A stretch of 64,000 bases of DNA from Trichomonas vaginalis G3 (taxonomy: Eukaryota; Parabasalia; Trichomonadida; Trichomonadidae), in contig NC_067207.1 in assembly GCF_026262505.1 (NCBI RefSeq), forward strand, positions 17,204,082-17,268,081. Direction: 5' to 3'. The notes under the pieces are model-generated. The model did no database searches. It saw only the letters and a list, made by a program, of their open reading frames with translations, and had not been told where the DNA came from. The first letter of the stretch is position 1, and every line of letters begins with the position of its first letter. The position numbers and the translations under genes were made by a program. Positions 20,201 to 30,142 of the stretch are shown one piece after another.

Positions 20201-20506
20201 AACTATGACAAAATCTTTCTAGGATATAGGTTACCTGAGATGGGCGACCAGAGCCCAAAGGCAAAAAGGACATGGGAAATTTACAACATACTAGGTGAAC
20301 ATGAGGCAAAGATGCAACAACTTGAAGCAGAGGGCAAGTTACCAAAAGCGACACCAAAGAAGAAGAGAAGAGTAGAACAAAGTGAAAGTAGTGAAGAAGT
20401 AACTTCATCTAGTGAAAGTAGTGGCAATGAAGGAAAAAGAAGAGTTAAAAACTCAGTCAGGAAGAAAGTAAAGCTTGGTCCACGTGGGTTCTATTATGAC
20501 ACATAA
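17201..20506 (+). pseudogene. Large structural-type gene region, copy B, broken
   Basis: The region starts MPRKLRKNIRKRKRALKH (strongly basic), then a Gln-rich part, a Lys/Glu-rich coiled-coil stretch, tandem GGTYIPA repeats (about 18350-18420), Pro/Gln/His-rich sequence and a later part with an acidic Gln/Pro section. It ends in a Ser-rich and Lys-rich tail. It lies directly upstream of the capsid gene and is most likely one or two large virion proteins. No enzyme motif, and in particular no polymerase motif, is recognised. It is broken in several places. Confidence 0.6.
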
Positions 20507-20538
20507 ATCAAACTATTCTATATTTTTACCCATATGAA

Positions 20539-22147
20539 ATGTACGCCGCTCAGAATATAACGCCAACAGTTTTGGATGCCATGAATGGAAATGTTTCCGA
20601 ATGGTATAACGAATGCGACAATGCCATTAGAAGGTCAGAAATAGTTCCTGGAACTTACGAATATACAACTGCTGTTTCTTATGGAAACGTAGGTGAGTTT
20701 GGAGAAGGTTCTTCAACAACAGTAGATATTGCTTGCGACAGGTTTCATATAATTTCTATTGACAACTCATTCTTATACGTGGAACAAGACATTGAAATAA
20801 AACCTTCTGCCAAGTTGTCTGACAAGAAAGGTTGCAATGGAATTTTCTATGTCGGATACCAATATGCTCCAGAAGTTTTTATGGGATATAAGATATATTC
20901 TAACTCTGACTTAGTTCAAACAGTAACATGGGCAAACTATGAATGGTTCGCTTTGAGAAACTCAGTACAACCACAAGCTAGAGAACAAACAGACCAGTAT
21001 GCAACTATTGAGAAAATAAGAAGACTTGACCCTAACGTTCCAGGAGTTTATGTTAACCTTTCTGGTTCAGATGGAAATGCTGTCACTAAAGTAAAACTGA
21101 AACTTAGAGTTCCTTTGTCATCTTTCCTCATCTTCAGGTTTTTAAGATACTTGCCAAACTGGGCAGGAAAAATTTCTATTGAACTTACTCCAAGCAAAAA
21201 TAACTTAGTCATTGCACCAACGCAAGACCCATTCACTCTTACAGACGTAAAGGGAGCAAATCAAACGTCATTCGCCGAATTTTGCAAAGACAAAGTTGAC
21301 TTAGACTTTGGTTTCTCAAACCTCAACACTGAAGTAAAGTATTATTTCAATGCTGCTGGAACTGCTTGGGACCCAGTTAGGTTTACATGCGAACAGTTTG
21401 AATGCAAGAGAATAGAAAGCAGACTTGCAGTCTATATGTTGGACCCAGATATTTCAAATGCTTTAGCTGCCAAATATATTGCAGTTCCACTTATGTTCCC
21501 TATACACCAAATATCTGTCAAAGACTTTGCAGGTGAAGTTGGAAACCAAATCCAGGAACCGCAGGTGCAAGAACAGATATTGCTTTAACAACTGCAATGA
21601 AACATGCAGATACTATGTTTGTACTGTTCAGACGAACTATAAATGACTATTCTTGTTTCTACAACCCCGGTATTAAATATCATATAAACATAGATGGCAA
21701 ATATTATCCAAGAGAAGAATATTCTACAGTTGAGGATATGAGGTCATACAACTTGACATTAGATGCTATGAACTTTAACAACAACTTCACAACAACCATT
21801 AACCCTGAAATGCAAAGTTCTATTATGCCATATGTGAAAGTATGGACCATACAGGAAGTCAAAAAACTCAATATACAAATGGAGACCGTTCAAACTTTTG
21901 GCTTGGCATTCCATTTGCTGACTCAGAAGACTTTATGGGTGGTATTTCAACTGTTGGTACTGTACAAATACAATATACTGGTGACAGAGACGGTCCAGAT
22001 GAATTGAAAGCAAAGAAGTTTACAAAACCAATAGCACTTTTCACGGAAGATGCTCTTTTGAAGATTCGTTCGATGAAACCTGCTGGGGCTCCTCAGATTG
22101 GCATAACGACAGCTTCCATCGAGCAGATTTTGGCAGCAGGTCAGTAA
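20539..22147 (+). pseudogene. Probable double-jelly-roll major capsid protein, copy B, broken
   Basis: Begins MYAAQNITPTVLDAMNGNVS. The protein is beta-rich with few charges. The stretch KLRVPLSSFLIFRFLRYLPN, followed by KISIELTPSKNNLVIAP, resembles the junction region of Polinton and virophage major capsid proteins. Size and position (after a coiled-coil protein and before the minor-capsid candidate) fit the major capsid gene. The identification rests on layout and local similarity. The copy is broken. Confidence 0.6.
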
Positions 22148-22458
22148 GTTGTTCTTGAACTGACTTCTCTCCGTCAAATATTGACAGTACGCCAGTTTTG
22201 ACATAAAATTGTATTATAAACTTACCTTTAGAAATATCTGTAAGTTTTGAAGTTATATTTTTGTCTGCTTCAAGAACTTTCACCATTTCAGTTATACCAA
22301 CTTTCTTTGCTTTATGAAAATATTTTGGTTCAGCAAAGACTGCTATTCTATAACATTTTCCATTGTTTGTATAAAGAACTATTCTGTCAATGTATTTGTA
22401 TTGTTTGTGTGTGTAAACTTTGTTTGCTTCAATTCGAAGAGATACCGAATACGTCCAT
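22145..22458 (-). pseudogene. Small convergent fragment, copy B, broken
   Basis: A minus-strand remnant beginning MDVFGIS and containing LEADKNITSKLTDISKGKF, Val/Phe-rich beta sequence and VLSIFDGEKSVQEQL. It is convergent with the capsid gene and divergent from the next gene over an 18-bp TTTTTATTCTAAGTAAA spacer, the late-type motif. Unrecognised; broken. Confidence 0.45.
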
Positions 22459-22476
22459 CTTTTTATTCTAAGTAAA

Positions 22477-23056
22477 ATGTCATTTCCGAAAAATAGAAGC
22501 GTAAGTGTTTCAAAAGGTTTAATGGCGTGGCAGATGTGAAGTTAAATTCACCAACTCAAACAAACAGTCAAAGTGTTATTGTCAATGTCAAAGAAAGAGA
22601 TGTTGAAGTGGGGAAACCATACGAGACGAAGATGGTATAACAATTGTTCCTGTAAAAGAACAACCAACATACCCTGAAGTTAGCAGAGACTTAAGTTCTG
22701 TTGCAGATATTCGAAACGACTACCAACAACTGAAAGACAAACTTCAAACTCAGGAGAAGATTTGTCAAGCTTTAGGTATAATGTTAAACTTGGTCGAACA
22801 CAACCCTGTAAAAGTGAACTCATATGTCATTGCACCTCATGAAGTTTTGAAAGAACTATTGAAACTTTTGACAGAGGCAGACGATATAAACATCAAAGAA
22901 ATAGAACCCGACGTTAGTTGCTGTGGTGTTTCATATAATGTCATTGACAAGATATACGTTATGAAAGGAGGTGAAACGTTGAACTTAAAATATAGTTTCC
23001 CAGACGTTATAAAAATATTTGACGACCACAACATTTCATTAAAATTTATTTGCTAA
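22477..23056 (+). pseudogene. Unrecognised late gene, copy B, broken
   Basis: Begins MSFPKNRSVSVSKGL. The better-preserved end carries EHNPVKVNSYVIAPHEVL and a CCGVSYNVIDKIYVMKGGE segment. It lies four bases before the minor-capsid-like gene, so the two were probably transcribed together. Function unknown. Confidence 0.5.
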
Positions 23057-23060
23057 GTAA

Positions 23061-23858
23061 ATGGCAGAAGACACAATGGTTTATACTATTACGACTAAAA
23101 ACCCTGAGTCATATAATTCTATAACAACAAACTTACAAAGTCCTCAAGGACGATATTGTAAACTAACTTTAAACACAATGACGACTAAAGCCTGTTTTGC
23201 TCTTTTGACACCAGAAGATTTTATTGTTGTGAATGGTAAAAAATACTCCTTTGAAGATACTTACTCAGATATACCACCAACAGGTTTTGTTGACTTATTT
23301 AATACTTTAAGTACGGGTGTAACATGTGCTGCAACTAGAGCAGGTTTCATTATGTTTGGATGTCCGACTGAGTTTACTATAAACAATATGAGCTATAATA
23401 CAAAACTTATATCTGGTTTTTACTACCAACAGTTTCCTATAACAGGAAAAGGTGTCATACAAGGAATGTCTGTTCCATTGACTTTAAGTACACCTATTTT
23501 ATATATTGTTTCAAACTTAGGTTCAAAGTGTTATTCGAATGTCGACAGAAACTACTATGACCAAAAGATACTTATGCGTATAAACAACACTTTCTCTGCT
23601 GGTTTGCCTATTGTTCATTCGAATGCAGAGTTTTCAGCTTTAGTAAACTCAAACACTTTAGCAAACATAAACTTAACCTTAGTTGACGCAAACTTTGTTC
23701 CTGTAAAACTTTTATGTCCTATGTATTTGTCAATGACGGCAGAAAGTTTCGAATTGGAAGATGCAACTGGTGAAAGTATTGTATTACAAGAACAACTTCA
23801 ACAACAAATAGCTCAAGAACAACAAATGCAACAAATGCAACAACAAAGTCAAGAATAA
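23061..23858 (+). CDS. Minor-capsid-like (penton candidate) protein, copy B
   Basis: A 265-residue protein that looks whole. It is beta-rich throughout with low charge (TTKACFALLTPEDFIVVNG, then GVIQGMSVPLTLSTPILYIV), ending in a Gln-rich tail. Size and composition fit a single jelly-roll minor capsid protein such as the Polinton penton, and it follows the probable major capsid gene. This assignment is inference; no diagnostic motif is visible. The copy A gene is cut by the window edge. Confidence 0.6.
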   Translation: MAEDTMVYTITTKNPESYNSITTNLQSPQGRYCKLTLNTMTTKACFALLTPEDFIVVNGKKYSFEDTYSDIPPTGFVDLFNTLSTGVTCAATRAGFIMFGCPTEFTINNMSYNTKLISGFYYQQFPITGKGVIQGMSVPLTLSTPILYIVSNLGSKCYSNVDRNYYDQKILMRINNTFSAGLPIVHSNAEFSALVNSNTLANINLTLVDANFVPVKLLCPMYLSMTAESFELEDATGESIVLQEQLQQQIAQEQQMQQMQQQSQE

Positions 23859-23885
23859 AAAAATATTTTTTTTATTTTTATAAAA

Positions 23886-25120
23886 ATGTACAGAATAGAT
23901 GTTTCAGATTTTTATGACTTCCAAGCATTCAGAAATATGTGTCCATTTCGAGACTATAACAAAGCAGTCGAGAATTTGAAACGTTTAGTCATTTATGTCG
24001 ACTCTGCCCCAGAATGTTATGTTATGAAAGAATGGGATGTAGTCTTTAACAAACCTAAAGCGACAATAGTTTCAGAACAAGAATGTAAACAGAAACTTAA
24101 GAAAATAAAAGTCGTACAAGTTGGTATGAAGATGTTAGATGCTTGGGATATCTTATTGTCAAAGTTAGAAGATTTTTCAGTTCGTGGTATAAAGTTTTAT
24201 ACACCTTCTCCAAACTTCTATTCTATCTTCACTGGATATAAATATGAACAAGTAGAATGGAAAGAAAATGTTATAGAAGCTTGGTTAGACCATGTCAAAG
24301 AAATTATATGCAATGGAAACGAAAAGGTTTATGAGTATATCTTATGTTGGTTTGCAAACATCTTACAACATCCAAGTGCTAAGAATGAAACTGCTCTCAT
24401 TATAATTGGAAAACAAGGAACAGGTAAGAACACATTCTTTACAGATATTTTGTGCAAACTGTTAGAGGCTATTCGAACCCTAATATGACAAACTTAGAAA
24501 ACATCTGCGGTAAATTTAACTCTTCAATAGAGAATATGAAACTTATAGTATGTAACGAACTTCAAAGTATAGATACAACAAAAGTTTTAAACTCAGATGC
24601 TTTGAAGAGTCTTATAACAGACAAAGTTGGAGTTGTTGAAAGAAAATATAAAGACCAAAGAGTTTGTGAAAATGTTGCAAACTTCGTTATGGTTTCAAAC
24701 AATGTTGTTCCGATGAAGTTAGAAAGTTCTGACAGAAGATATGTAGTTGTCAGAACGTCAGATTCTCATATGCAAGATACAGAATATTTTGACGACTTAG
24801 CAGAAACTTTGACATCTGACTTTTACAACCACTTGTTCTCATATTTCATGACATTAGATATTTCAAAGTTCAATCCAAGACAAATTCCACATACCGAAGA
24901 GAGACAAACATTGTTAGAAGCAAACAAGAGTGTATATGAACTGTTCATAGATGAAACTGACTTTGAGTGTTTAGATGAAAGGTCATTGTACGACTCGTAT
25001 AAACAATATTGTCAAGAGTATGGTTATATGACAGCGTCTAAACGAACATTCTTGGCAAATGTCAAAAGTCTTTTAGACGTACAGAATGGTGTATATACAA
25101 AGAAAAATTTTTCTGAGTAA
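23886..25120 (+). pseudogene. SF3 (D5-like) helicase, copy B, broken
   Basis: Homologue of 220-1454 with the same Walker A GKQGTGKN, Walker B-like LIVCNEL and MVSNN sensor. In the absence of a recognisable polymerase it is the main replication gene of the element. It is preceded by the A/T motif at 23859-23885. The copy is broken. Confidence 0.85.
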
Positions 25121-25158
25121 ATTTTAAAAAAAAATATTTTTTTATCCGATAGAAAAAG
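25121..25158 (+). promoter_or_regulatory. A/T motif before the 139-residue gene (early-type candidate)
   Basis: An AAAAAAAAATATTTTTTT core fills most of the gap between helicase stop and next ATG. The same core lies at 192-219, 1455-1489, about 4527-4542, 5235-5250, 6475-6490, 28262-28275, 28968-28985, 31075-31090 and 32815-32835, always beside starts of replication or regulatory genes. Confidence 0.5.
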
Positions 25159-25578
25159 ATGGCAAAATTCATCTCAGTAAACAAGTACATGTCAGGACTT
25201 AAAGAAGAACTAGACCCATTCACATATTTGAATGTTTACTTCTACCATTTTGAAAAGTCTTCATTCAGCAAAGTTTGGAACATCGAACCAGTTAAGTTTG
25301 CTATTGTGACTAAAAATGGTGCGAAATTTGAAGACTTAGACATAGAAGGTTTGTTAGCAGTCAAAGAAAGTTTTGACAGAAGGTTCTCAAACCTTAAAGA
25401 AGGCAAAGCATACAAACTTGTTATACCTTATGAACCAAAGAAAGCAGACGACTATGAATATTATGAGTCTAAAGTTGTAGAAGTTCAAGGTAAATTGGGT
25501 AAAAAGATTTTAGAGTCTAAGCCAGTGTTTGCTCCTAAAGAGGAAGAGAACATTGACATTGACCCAGAAATGTTCTAA
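25159..25578 (+). CDS. Conserved element protein of 139 residues, unknown function (copy B)
   Basis: Looks whole and differs from the copy A protein at about a dozen residues. It keeps the FYHFEKS, VWNIEPVKFAIVTKNG and acidic C-terminal segments. Constraint in both copies argues that the product matters to the element. No family recognised. Confidence 0.75.
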   Translation: MAKFISVNKYMSGLKEELDPFTYLNVYFYHFEKSSFSKVWNIEPVKFAIVTKNGAKFEDLDIEGLLAVKESFDRRFSNLKEGKAYKLVIPYEPKKADDYEYYESKVVEVQGKLGKKILESKPVFAPKEEENIDIDPEMF

Positions 25579-25594
25579 AAATAAAATTTTATTT

Positions 25595-26041
25595 TTACAT
25601 GTCATATCTCCCCTTCTCTGGAACTGGTTCTTTCTTCTCTTCTTCTACTTTCTTTTCTTTCTTTTCTCTCTTCTTCTTTTCTGGTGGTGAGACGTCAAAC
25701 TTCTCAGAACCATATTTTTGTAAAAGTTCTTTGTCCTTTAATAGCTCTTCTATTCTGTTTTCTATTTCATCTTCAAGAACAGTGCATGTGTCTTCTTTGC
25801 ATTCTAAGAAGTTTTGTTGGACTTCATCTCTCCAAGAGGCGTCATCTCTGTCAACAAGTCTGTCATTGACAAATTTTAAGACTGCTCTGCTTAATGTTTT
25901 ATGGTTCTTGTCATATTCCCAGAAACAGAACTTTAGAACAAATTCACCTTTCTTGTTTACACTATGTAAGATTTTATGGTCGACAGATGTTTTGCTGTCG
26001 AAAAGTTTGTCTCGAATATAGATGGCGAAATCACTAGACAT
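25595..26041 (-). CDS. Conserved 148-residue protein with charged tail (copy B)
   Basis: Homologue of 1926-2381: same N-terminal domain, with a slightly shorter Lys/Glu-rich tail. It is convergent with the 139-residue gene (16 bp apart) and divergent from the packaging ATPase. Confidence 0.75.
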   Translation of the reverse strand: MSSDFAIYIRDKLFDSKTSVDHKILHSVNKKGEFVLKFCFWEYDKNHKTLSRAVLKFVNDRLVDRDDASWRDEVQQNFLECKEDTCTVLEDEIENRIEELLKDKELLQKYGSEKFDVSPPEKKKREKKEKKVEEEKKEPVPEKGRYDM

Positions 26042-26077
26042 TTTCTAAAAGATAAAAATTTTAATTTTTCTAAAAAT
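26042..26077. promoter_or_regulatory. Divergent A/T-rich spacer before the ATPase gene
   Basis: Thirty-six bases containing TCTAAAAGATAAAAAT and TTCTAAAAAT separate two divergent starts. The CTAAAAGATAAAA sequence resembles the TCTAGATAAAAT spacer of other late genes. Confidence 0.45.
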
Positions 26078-26953
26078 ATGTTAGAAAAAAAGTTTGCTGA
26101 CATTGACAAGAAATTTGAGAATGTTTTAAATAAGAACAAGGTGAAATTAGAAAATGCTCAGATAAAACCCATACATGACAAGTTCTTATTTGCTCAGAAT
26201 GGTATAACAGGTCTAATTGCACCACCTGGGTCGGGTAAGACTTTCACTTATCTTAAAATGGCTGCACAACAACAAGAACTAGATGAGAAGAACCCATTCT
26301 ATGAGTTAGTTGTCATTTGTAGTACTTCTGGTCAATTTGACCAAACCGTAAATTCGTTCAAAGATATTATAAAGAAGTCTAAGTTAGTATGTATAAAAGA
26401 CTCTGAGTTGTTAGATTGGATAAAGAAGTACCAAAGAAGAGTTTTGAAGTACAATGCTATAAATGAGTATATAAATTCGAAGTTTAAAGACCCAAATGAG
26501 GAAATGCAGAGAATATTAGAGAAGAAACACTTCAGAAACAAACAGAAAGAGATAGAATACATTTCGAAGAAATTGCAATCTTACGATTGGAAGACTTACC
26601 CTCATAGATGTCTTCTTATCTTAGATGACTTTGCTTCTCATCCTTTGTTAAAGAATAGAGAACAAGACATGTGTCGAATTCTTAAGAAGCTCAGACACTT
26701 CAACATCTCAGTTGTCATTTGTGTACAGACAGCAAAGAGTTTAAGTAAGGATGTAAAGAGAATACTTACTGACATTGTACTTTTCCCCGGATTGTCCGAA
26801 GACGATTTCATGGAACTTATGAAAGAGTCCATGGCAGGTAAGTTTGACAGACATGAACTATGGGAGAAGTACAAAGTCATACAAGACCCTCATACTTCTT
26901 TCAGAATTCATATCTACGCAAACAAAGTTCAAATTGTAAAAAGTCAAGCGTAA
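26078..26953 (+). CDS. A32-like genome-packaging ATPase, copy B
   Basis: 291 residues with Walker A APPGSGKT (48-55) and Walker B LLILDD (179-184). Very similar to the copy A protein and apparently whole. The start at 26078 was chosen because it follows the divergent promoter spacer; an earlier in-frame ATG at 25976 lies inside the opposing gene. Presence of this gene with capsid-like genes indicates that the element lineage could build particles. Confidence 0.88.
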   Translation: MLEKKFADIDKKFENVLNKNKVKLENAQIKPIHDKFLFAQNGITGLIAPPGSGKTFTYLKMAAQQQELDEKNPFYELVVICSTSGQFDQTVNSFKDIIKKSKLVCIKDSELLDWIKKYQRRVLKYNAINEYINSKFKDPNEEMQRILEKKHFRNKQKEIEYISKKLQSYDWKTYPHRCLLILDDFASHPLLKNREQDMCRILKKLRHFNISVVICVQTAKSLSKDVKRILTDIVLFPGLSEDDFMELMKESMAGKFDRHELWEKYKVIQDPHTSFRIHIYANKVQIVKSQA

Positions 26954-27436
26954 AAAATGTAAGTGTTTGGTCTTAGTCTGTTGTGGTGCTGGGGCTGTCG
27001 GTTCTTCTGGCTTTGGAATGGACTCGGTTGGTGGTACGTCGGACATTCGTTTGTGTCCTGTCGGAAGGAAAATATTTTCCTGTCGGAAGGAAGAGTTCTT
27101 CCTGTCGGAAGGAAAATTTTTTCCTGTCGGAAGGAAAAAATTTTTCTGTCTGAAGGAAAAATTTTTTCTGTCGTTCGACCAAAAAGTTCTCAATTTTCGA
27201 AAATTTGAATGGTTTACGGACGAACAACAGGAAATTTTTTTCCAGTTGGAAGGAAGGACTTTTCCAGTTGTCGGGAAATTTTTTTCCTGTCGGATGGAAG
27301 GACTTGGAATGTCGGATGGAAGGACTCGGAATGTCGGAAGGAAGGACTCGGAATGCCAGAAGGATTTGACAAGACAATTTACCATCTAGAGCTACCTGAG
27401 CCATCTGAAGTCAAGCTTGAAAAATAAATGGTTCAT
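26954..27436. repeat. CCTGTCGGAAGGAA minisatellite region (copy B)
   Basis: Units of about 14-18 bp with TTTTCCTGTCGGAAGGAA cores, flanked on the left by a Pro-rich coding fragment (minus-strand MSDVPPTESIPKPEEP) and on the right by a conserved plus-strand segment ending EPSEVKLEK. Units differ in number and order from copy A (3298-3709), so the array changes quickly. Confidence 0.72.
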
Positions 27437-28240
27437 TTACTCTGCTTGTTTGAAGTTGTCAAAATACTCTGTTATTTTTTCTTTCAGTAGCGGCAAATCT
27501 TCTTTGAAGGTAAGTATTGTACAACCTTTAATATCATAGTGTGTTTGAGGTAAAGTATCTTGAACTATTTGTTTCACATCTTCATTCGGTGTCATTGAAA
27601 TCGGTAAGTTTTCGCGATAGAACCAATTTCTGTCAGATTTGTAAATCTTAGCAAGGTCGTAAAAGCTTTTGTTGTTTCTTCTGACTAAATGCAACATAAC
27701 CATATCTCTGTCTTCTTCATTTTCCATCTCTTCAGTATAAATCATATACTTATAGTTCTTTTCCTTTCCTTTTGGTACCGAACGTGGTATTCTTTTCTGA
27801 AGGCTTTTGTCTTTTGCTTCAAGCTTGTTCTCTAGCTCTTCACGTTCTTGTCTATGAATTTCATCTAACATCATGAAAATATACCAAGCATAACGAGGTG
27901 AAGCCCACATTGCAACAGCATTTACAAGAAGTCTATGTACATACCAACCTCTCAAACCATTTGGCAAATTTTTACGATTTTCATAGAGTTTTGGCGACCC
28001 CGGAAAAAGTCGGGGTCGCTGTGCTTCGCTCAAAAGTTCTTTTGTCTGTTGGTTTTTGAACCAATCGTCTGCGTGTTTAGTATCTGGAGCAAAACATGCT
28101 GTCAAAATACTTTGCATTTGGTACATGTCGTCTTTGACCGAACGAATGAGACGTAACTGTTTGTTAAACTGAACCCACTCGTATTCTTCATTTATGTCTT
28201 CATGAACGATAGCAGTTGTTGTGTTCTCTGTTGTTGTCAT
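27437..28240 (-). CDS. KilA-N domain protein, copy B
   Basis: A 267-residue homologue of 3710-4513. The N-terminal part, the RGWYVHRLLVNAVAMWASPRY block and the C-terminal domain are almost identical, but the loop between ELL and YENR is unrelated and is encoded by a different GC-rich palindrome (27994-28019). Such local replacement inside an otherwise conserved gene is what cassette exchange would produce. It looks whole and has the A/T motif upstream. Confidence 0.83.
   Translation of the reverse strand: MTTTENTTTAIVHEDINEEYEWVQFNKQLRLIRSVKDDMYQMQSILTACFAPDTKHADDWFKNQQTKELLSEAQRPRLFPGSPKLYENRKNLPNGLRGWYVHRLLVNAVAMWASPRYAWYIFMMLDEIHRQEREELENKLEAKDKSLQKRIPRSVPKGKEKNYKYMIYTEEMENEEDRDMVMLHLVRRNNKSFYDLAKIYKSDRNWFYRENLPISMTPNEDVKQIVQDTLPQTHYDIKGCTILTFKEDLPLLKEKITEYFDNFKQAE
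27994..28019. repeat. GC-rich palindrome inside the copy B KilA-N gene
   Basis: A 9-bp perfect stem (GCGACCCCG / CGGGGTCGC) with an 8-base A-rich loop, in frame. A near copy lies at 29179-29204 in the adjacent cassette array. Confidence 0.85.
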
Positions 28241-28328
28241 ATCTGTCCTTATATTCCGGATAAAAAAAATATTTTATAAAAAACTAACTTTATTTCCTGA
28301 CTTTCACAAAAGACCAAAAATAAACGCT

Positions 28329-28943
28329 TTACATGTATTTTTCAGCAACTTCGTCAAATAATTTTATAGCTTTATCTATCTCATCTACTTCAAACGTTTC
28401 TTTACCTTTCGTGGGAGCACCATACATTTTCTCAAACTTTTCAAGTAGTTCTGTTTCAGCAGCTCTCATATCGTTAACAAACACAACCTTAACTCTATTG
28501 ACTATACTGTCATATCTTTGAGTTATATTATATGTTCTTCCTATCTTATATCTCTTTGTATTGAAGTCCTTCGGTTTCTGAACAATGTAAAGTAAGCCTT
28601 CACTGCAACGTTCAGTATCGAATGAACCATATGTTATGAAGTTATATCCAACAACTGGGTCAATCCATAACAAAACTATTGGTATAAGACTTTTGTCTAT
28701 AAGATATGCTGTAGTTCCATAGAATCTTACCGATATCATAAGCTCAGGATTTCTTGTCAAAATTTTCTGAGTAGAAGCATTTTTAACCCAGTCGTGGGAT
28801 GTTTTCTTTTCTGATAGTGTTAGAATGTCTGACAAAGAATATTTCTTGTATTTCTTTGAGTATCTTACGTTTAAATCACCAATTCGAACCACTTTGGTGT
28901 CATTGTCTATCTTTCTAACTGTTTCAAACTCAATGTTTGTCAT
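28329..28943 (-). CDS. KilA-N-like protein with T5orf172 domain, copy B
   Basis: A 204-residue homologue of 4601-5212. The T5orf172 hallmarks GLLYIVQ, KRYKIGRT and MRAAETELLEKF are retained and the frame looks whole. The segment around residues 40-52 differs from copy A, again in the variable position of the KilA-N-like half. An A/T motif lies upstream. Confidence 0.78.
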   Translation of the reverse strand: MTNIEFETVRKIDNDTKVVRIGDLNVRYSKKYKKYSLSDILTLSEKKTSHDWVKNASTQKILTRNPELMISVRFYGTTAYLIDKSLIPIVLLWIDPVVGYNFITYGSFDTERCSEGLLYIVQKPKDFNTKRYKIGRTYNITQRYDSIVNRVKVVFVNDMRAAETELLEKFEKMYGAPTKGKETFEVDEIDKAIKLFDEVAEKYM

Positions 28944-28959
28944 TTTCTGTTCTTACATA

Positions 28960-29860
28960 CAAGATAAAAAATATTTTTTTAAAAAAACTAACTTTATTTT
29001 TTCTATCTTGTATAAAAGATATGATTTCAGGGATTTTTTTTACGAAGTGCAAAAGTTCTCTTCGTCAAAAAATAACAGTTATATAATGAAATTTGGTCAT
29101 TTTTTCACGATTTTCGTACGGAATCTCGTTCCTCGGTTTTCCTCGGGTCGCAATTTTTCACGATTTCAGGGATTTTAGGCGACCCCGAAAAAAGTCTGGG
29201 TCGCAATTTTTCACGATTTTCATGAGTTTTAGGCGAGTAAGATTTTGTCCGTACTCGCTGTTTTTCACGATTTCAGGGATTTTTTTACGAAGTGCAAAAG
29301 TTCTCTTCGTCAAAAAAATACAGTTATATCATGAAATTTGGTCATTTTTTCACTGTTTTCATGTGTTTTATGCAAGACCGAAAAAAGTCGGTCTAGAGAA
29401 ATTTCACTCAAAAATTCTTGTGTGCTTTGGTTTTTGAACCAGTCGTCTGCGTGTTTGGTTTCTGGAGCAAAACATACTGTCAAAATACTTTGCATTTGGT
29501 ACATGTCATCTTTGACCGAACGAATGAGACGGAGTTGTTTGTTAAACTGAACCCACTCGTATTCTTCATGAATTTTGTATAAAAGATATGATTTCAGGGA
29601 TTTTTTTTACGAAGTGTAAAAGTTCTCTTCGTCAAAAAATAACAGTTATATAATGAAATTTGGTCATTTTTTCACGATTTCAGGGATTTTTTTACGAAGT
29701 GCAAAAGTTCTCTTCGTCAAAAAATAACAGTTATATAATGAAATTTGGTCATTTTTTCACGATTTCAGGGATTTTTTTTACGAAGTGCAAAAGTTCTCTT
29801 CGTCAAAAAAATACAGTTATATAATGAAATTTGGTCATTTTTTTCAGCAAAAATATATTT
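28960..29860. repeat. Array of partial KilA-N cassettes with palindromes
   Basis: Several units share a frame CACGATTTCAGGGATTTT ... hairpin ... GAAATTTGGTCATTTTTTCA. The hairpins differ: ACGAAG/CTTCGT (four copies, e.g. 29286-29312), GCGACCCCG/CTGGGTCGC (29179-29204), GCGAGTA/TACTCGC (29233-29258), AGACCGA/TCGGTCT (29375-29394) and a decayed CTCGG/CCTCGGG one near 29127-29150. At 29395-29570 lies a partial KilA-N gene 5' part (minus-strand MYQMQSILTVCFAPETKHAD). None has a full gene. Confidence 0.75.
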
Positions 29861-30142
29861 TAGGTGGAACCAGGTCCCTCGGTCCCTCGGTCAACTAACA
29901 TCTTTTTGAAAATGGTGACAACATGACATTTTGACAACAACACAGGAAATAAACTTCTTCGTATATGTTTTGTCAAAACTTCATCGTCAATGAGCGTAAA
30001 TGTTTTGTCATGATTTCATCGAAATGAGTGTAAATGTTTTGTCAAGACTTCATCGAAATGAGCGTAAATCAGACAAAAATATATTTTAGGTGAAGAGGTG
30101 CGATCTCACCTGTTTTTTCACCTGTTTTTTCACCTCTTTTTT
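29861..30142. repeat. Repeat spacer: GGTCCCTCGGTCCCTC units, iterons and AGGTGA palindrome
   Basis: Contains ACCAGGTCCCTCGGTCCCTC at about 29870-29893, four iterons of the TGTTTTGTCAAGACTTCATCG type (29955-30065) and one AGGTGAAGAGGTGCGATCTC palindrome block (30090-30135). No gene. Confidence 0.7.

Noticed and set aside
17201-20506. A hidden family B DNA polymerase in the broken structural region
   Set aside because: The readable segments are basic, coiled-coil, Pro/Gln-rich or acidic; I see no polymerase motif such as YxDTDS or KxxxNSxYG. A profile search would be needed to be certain.
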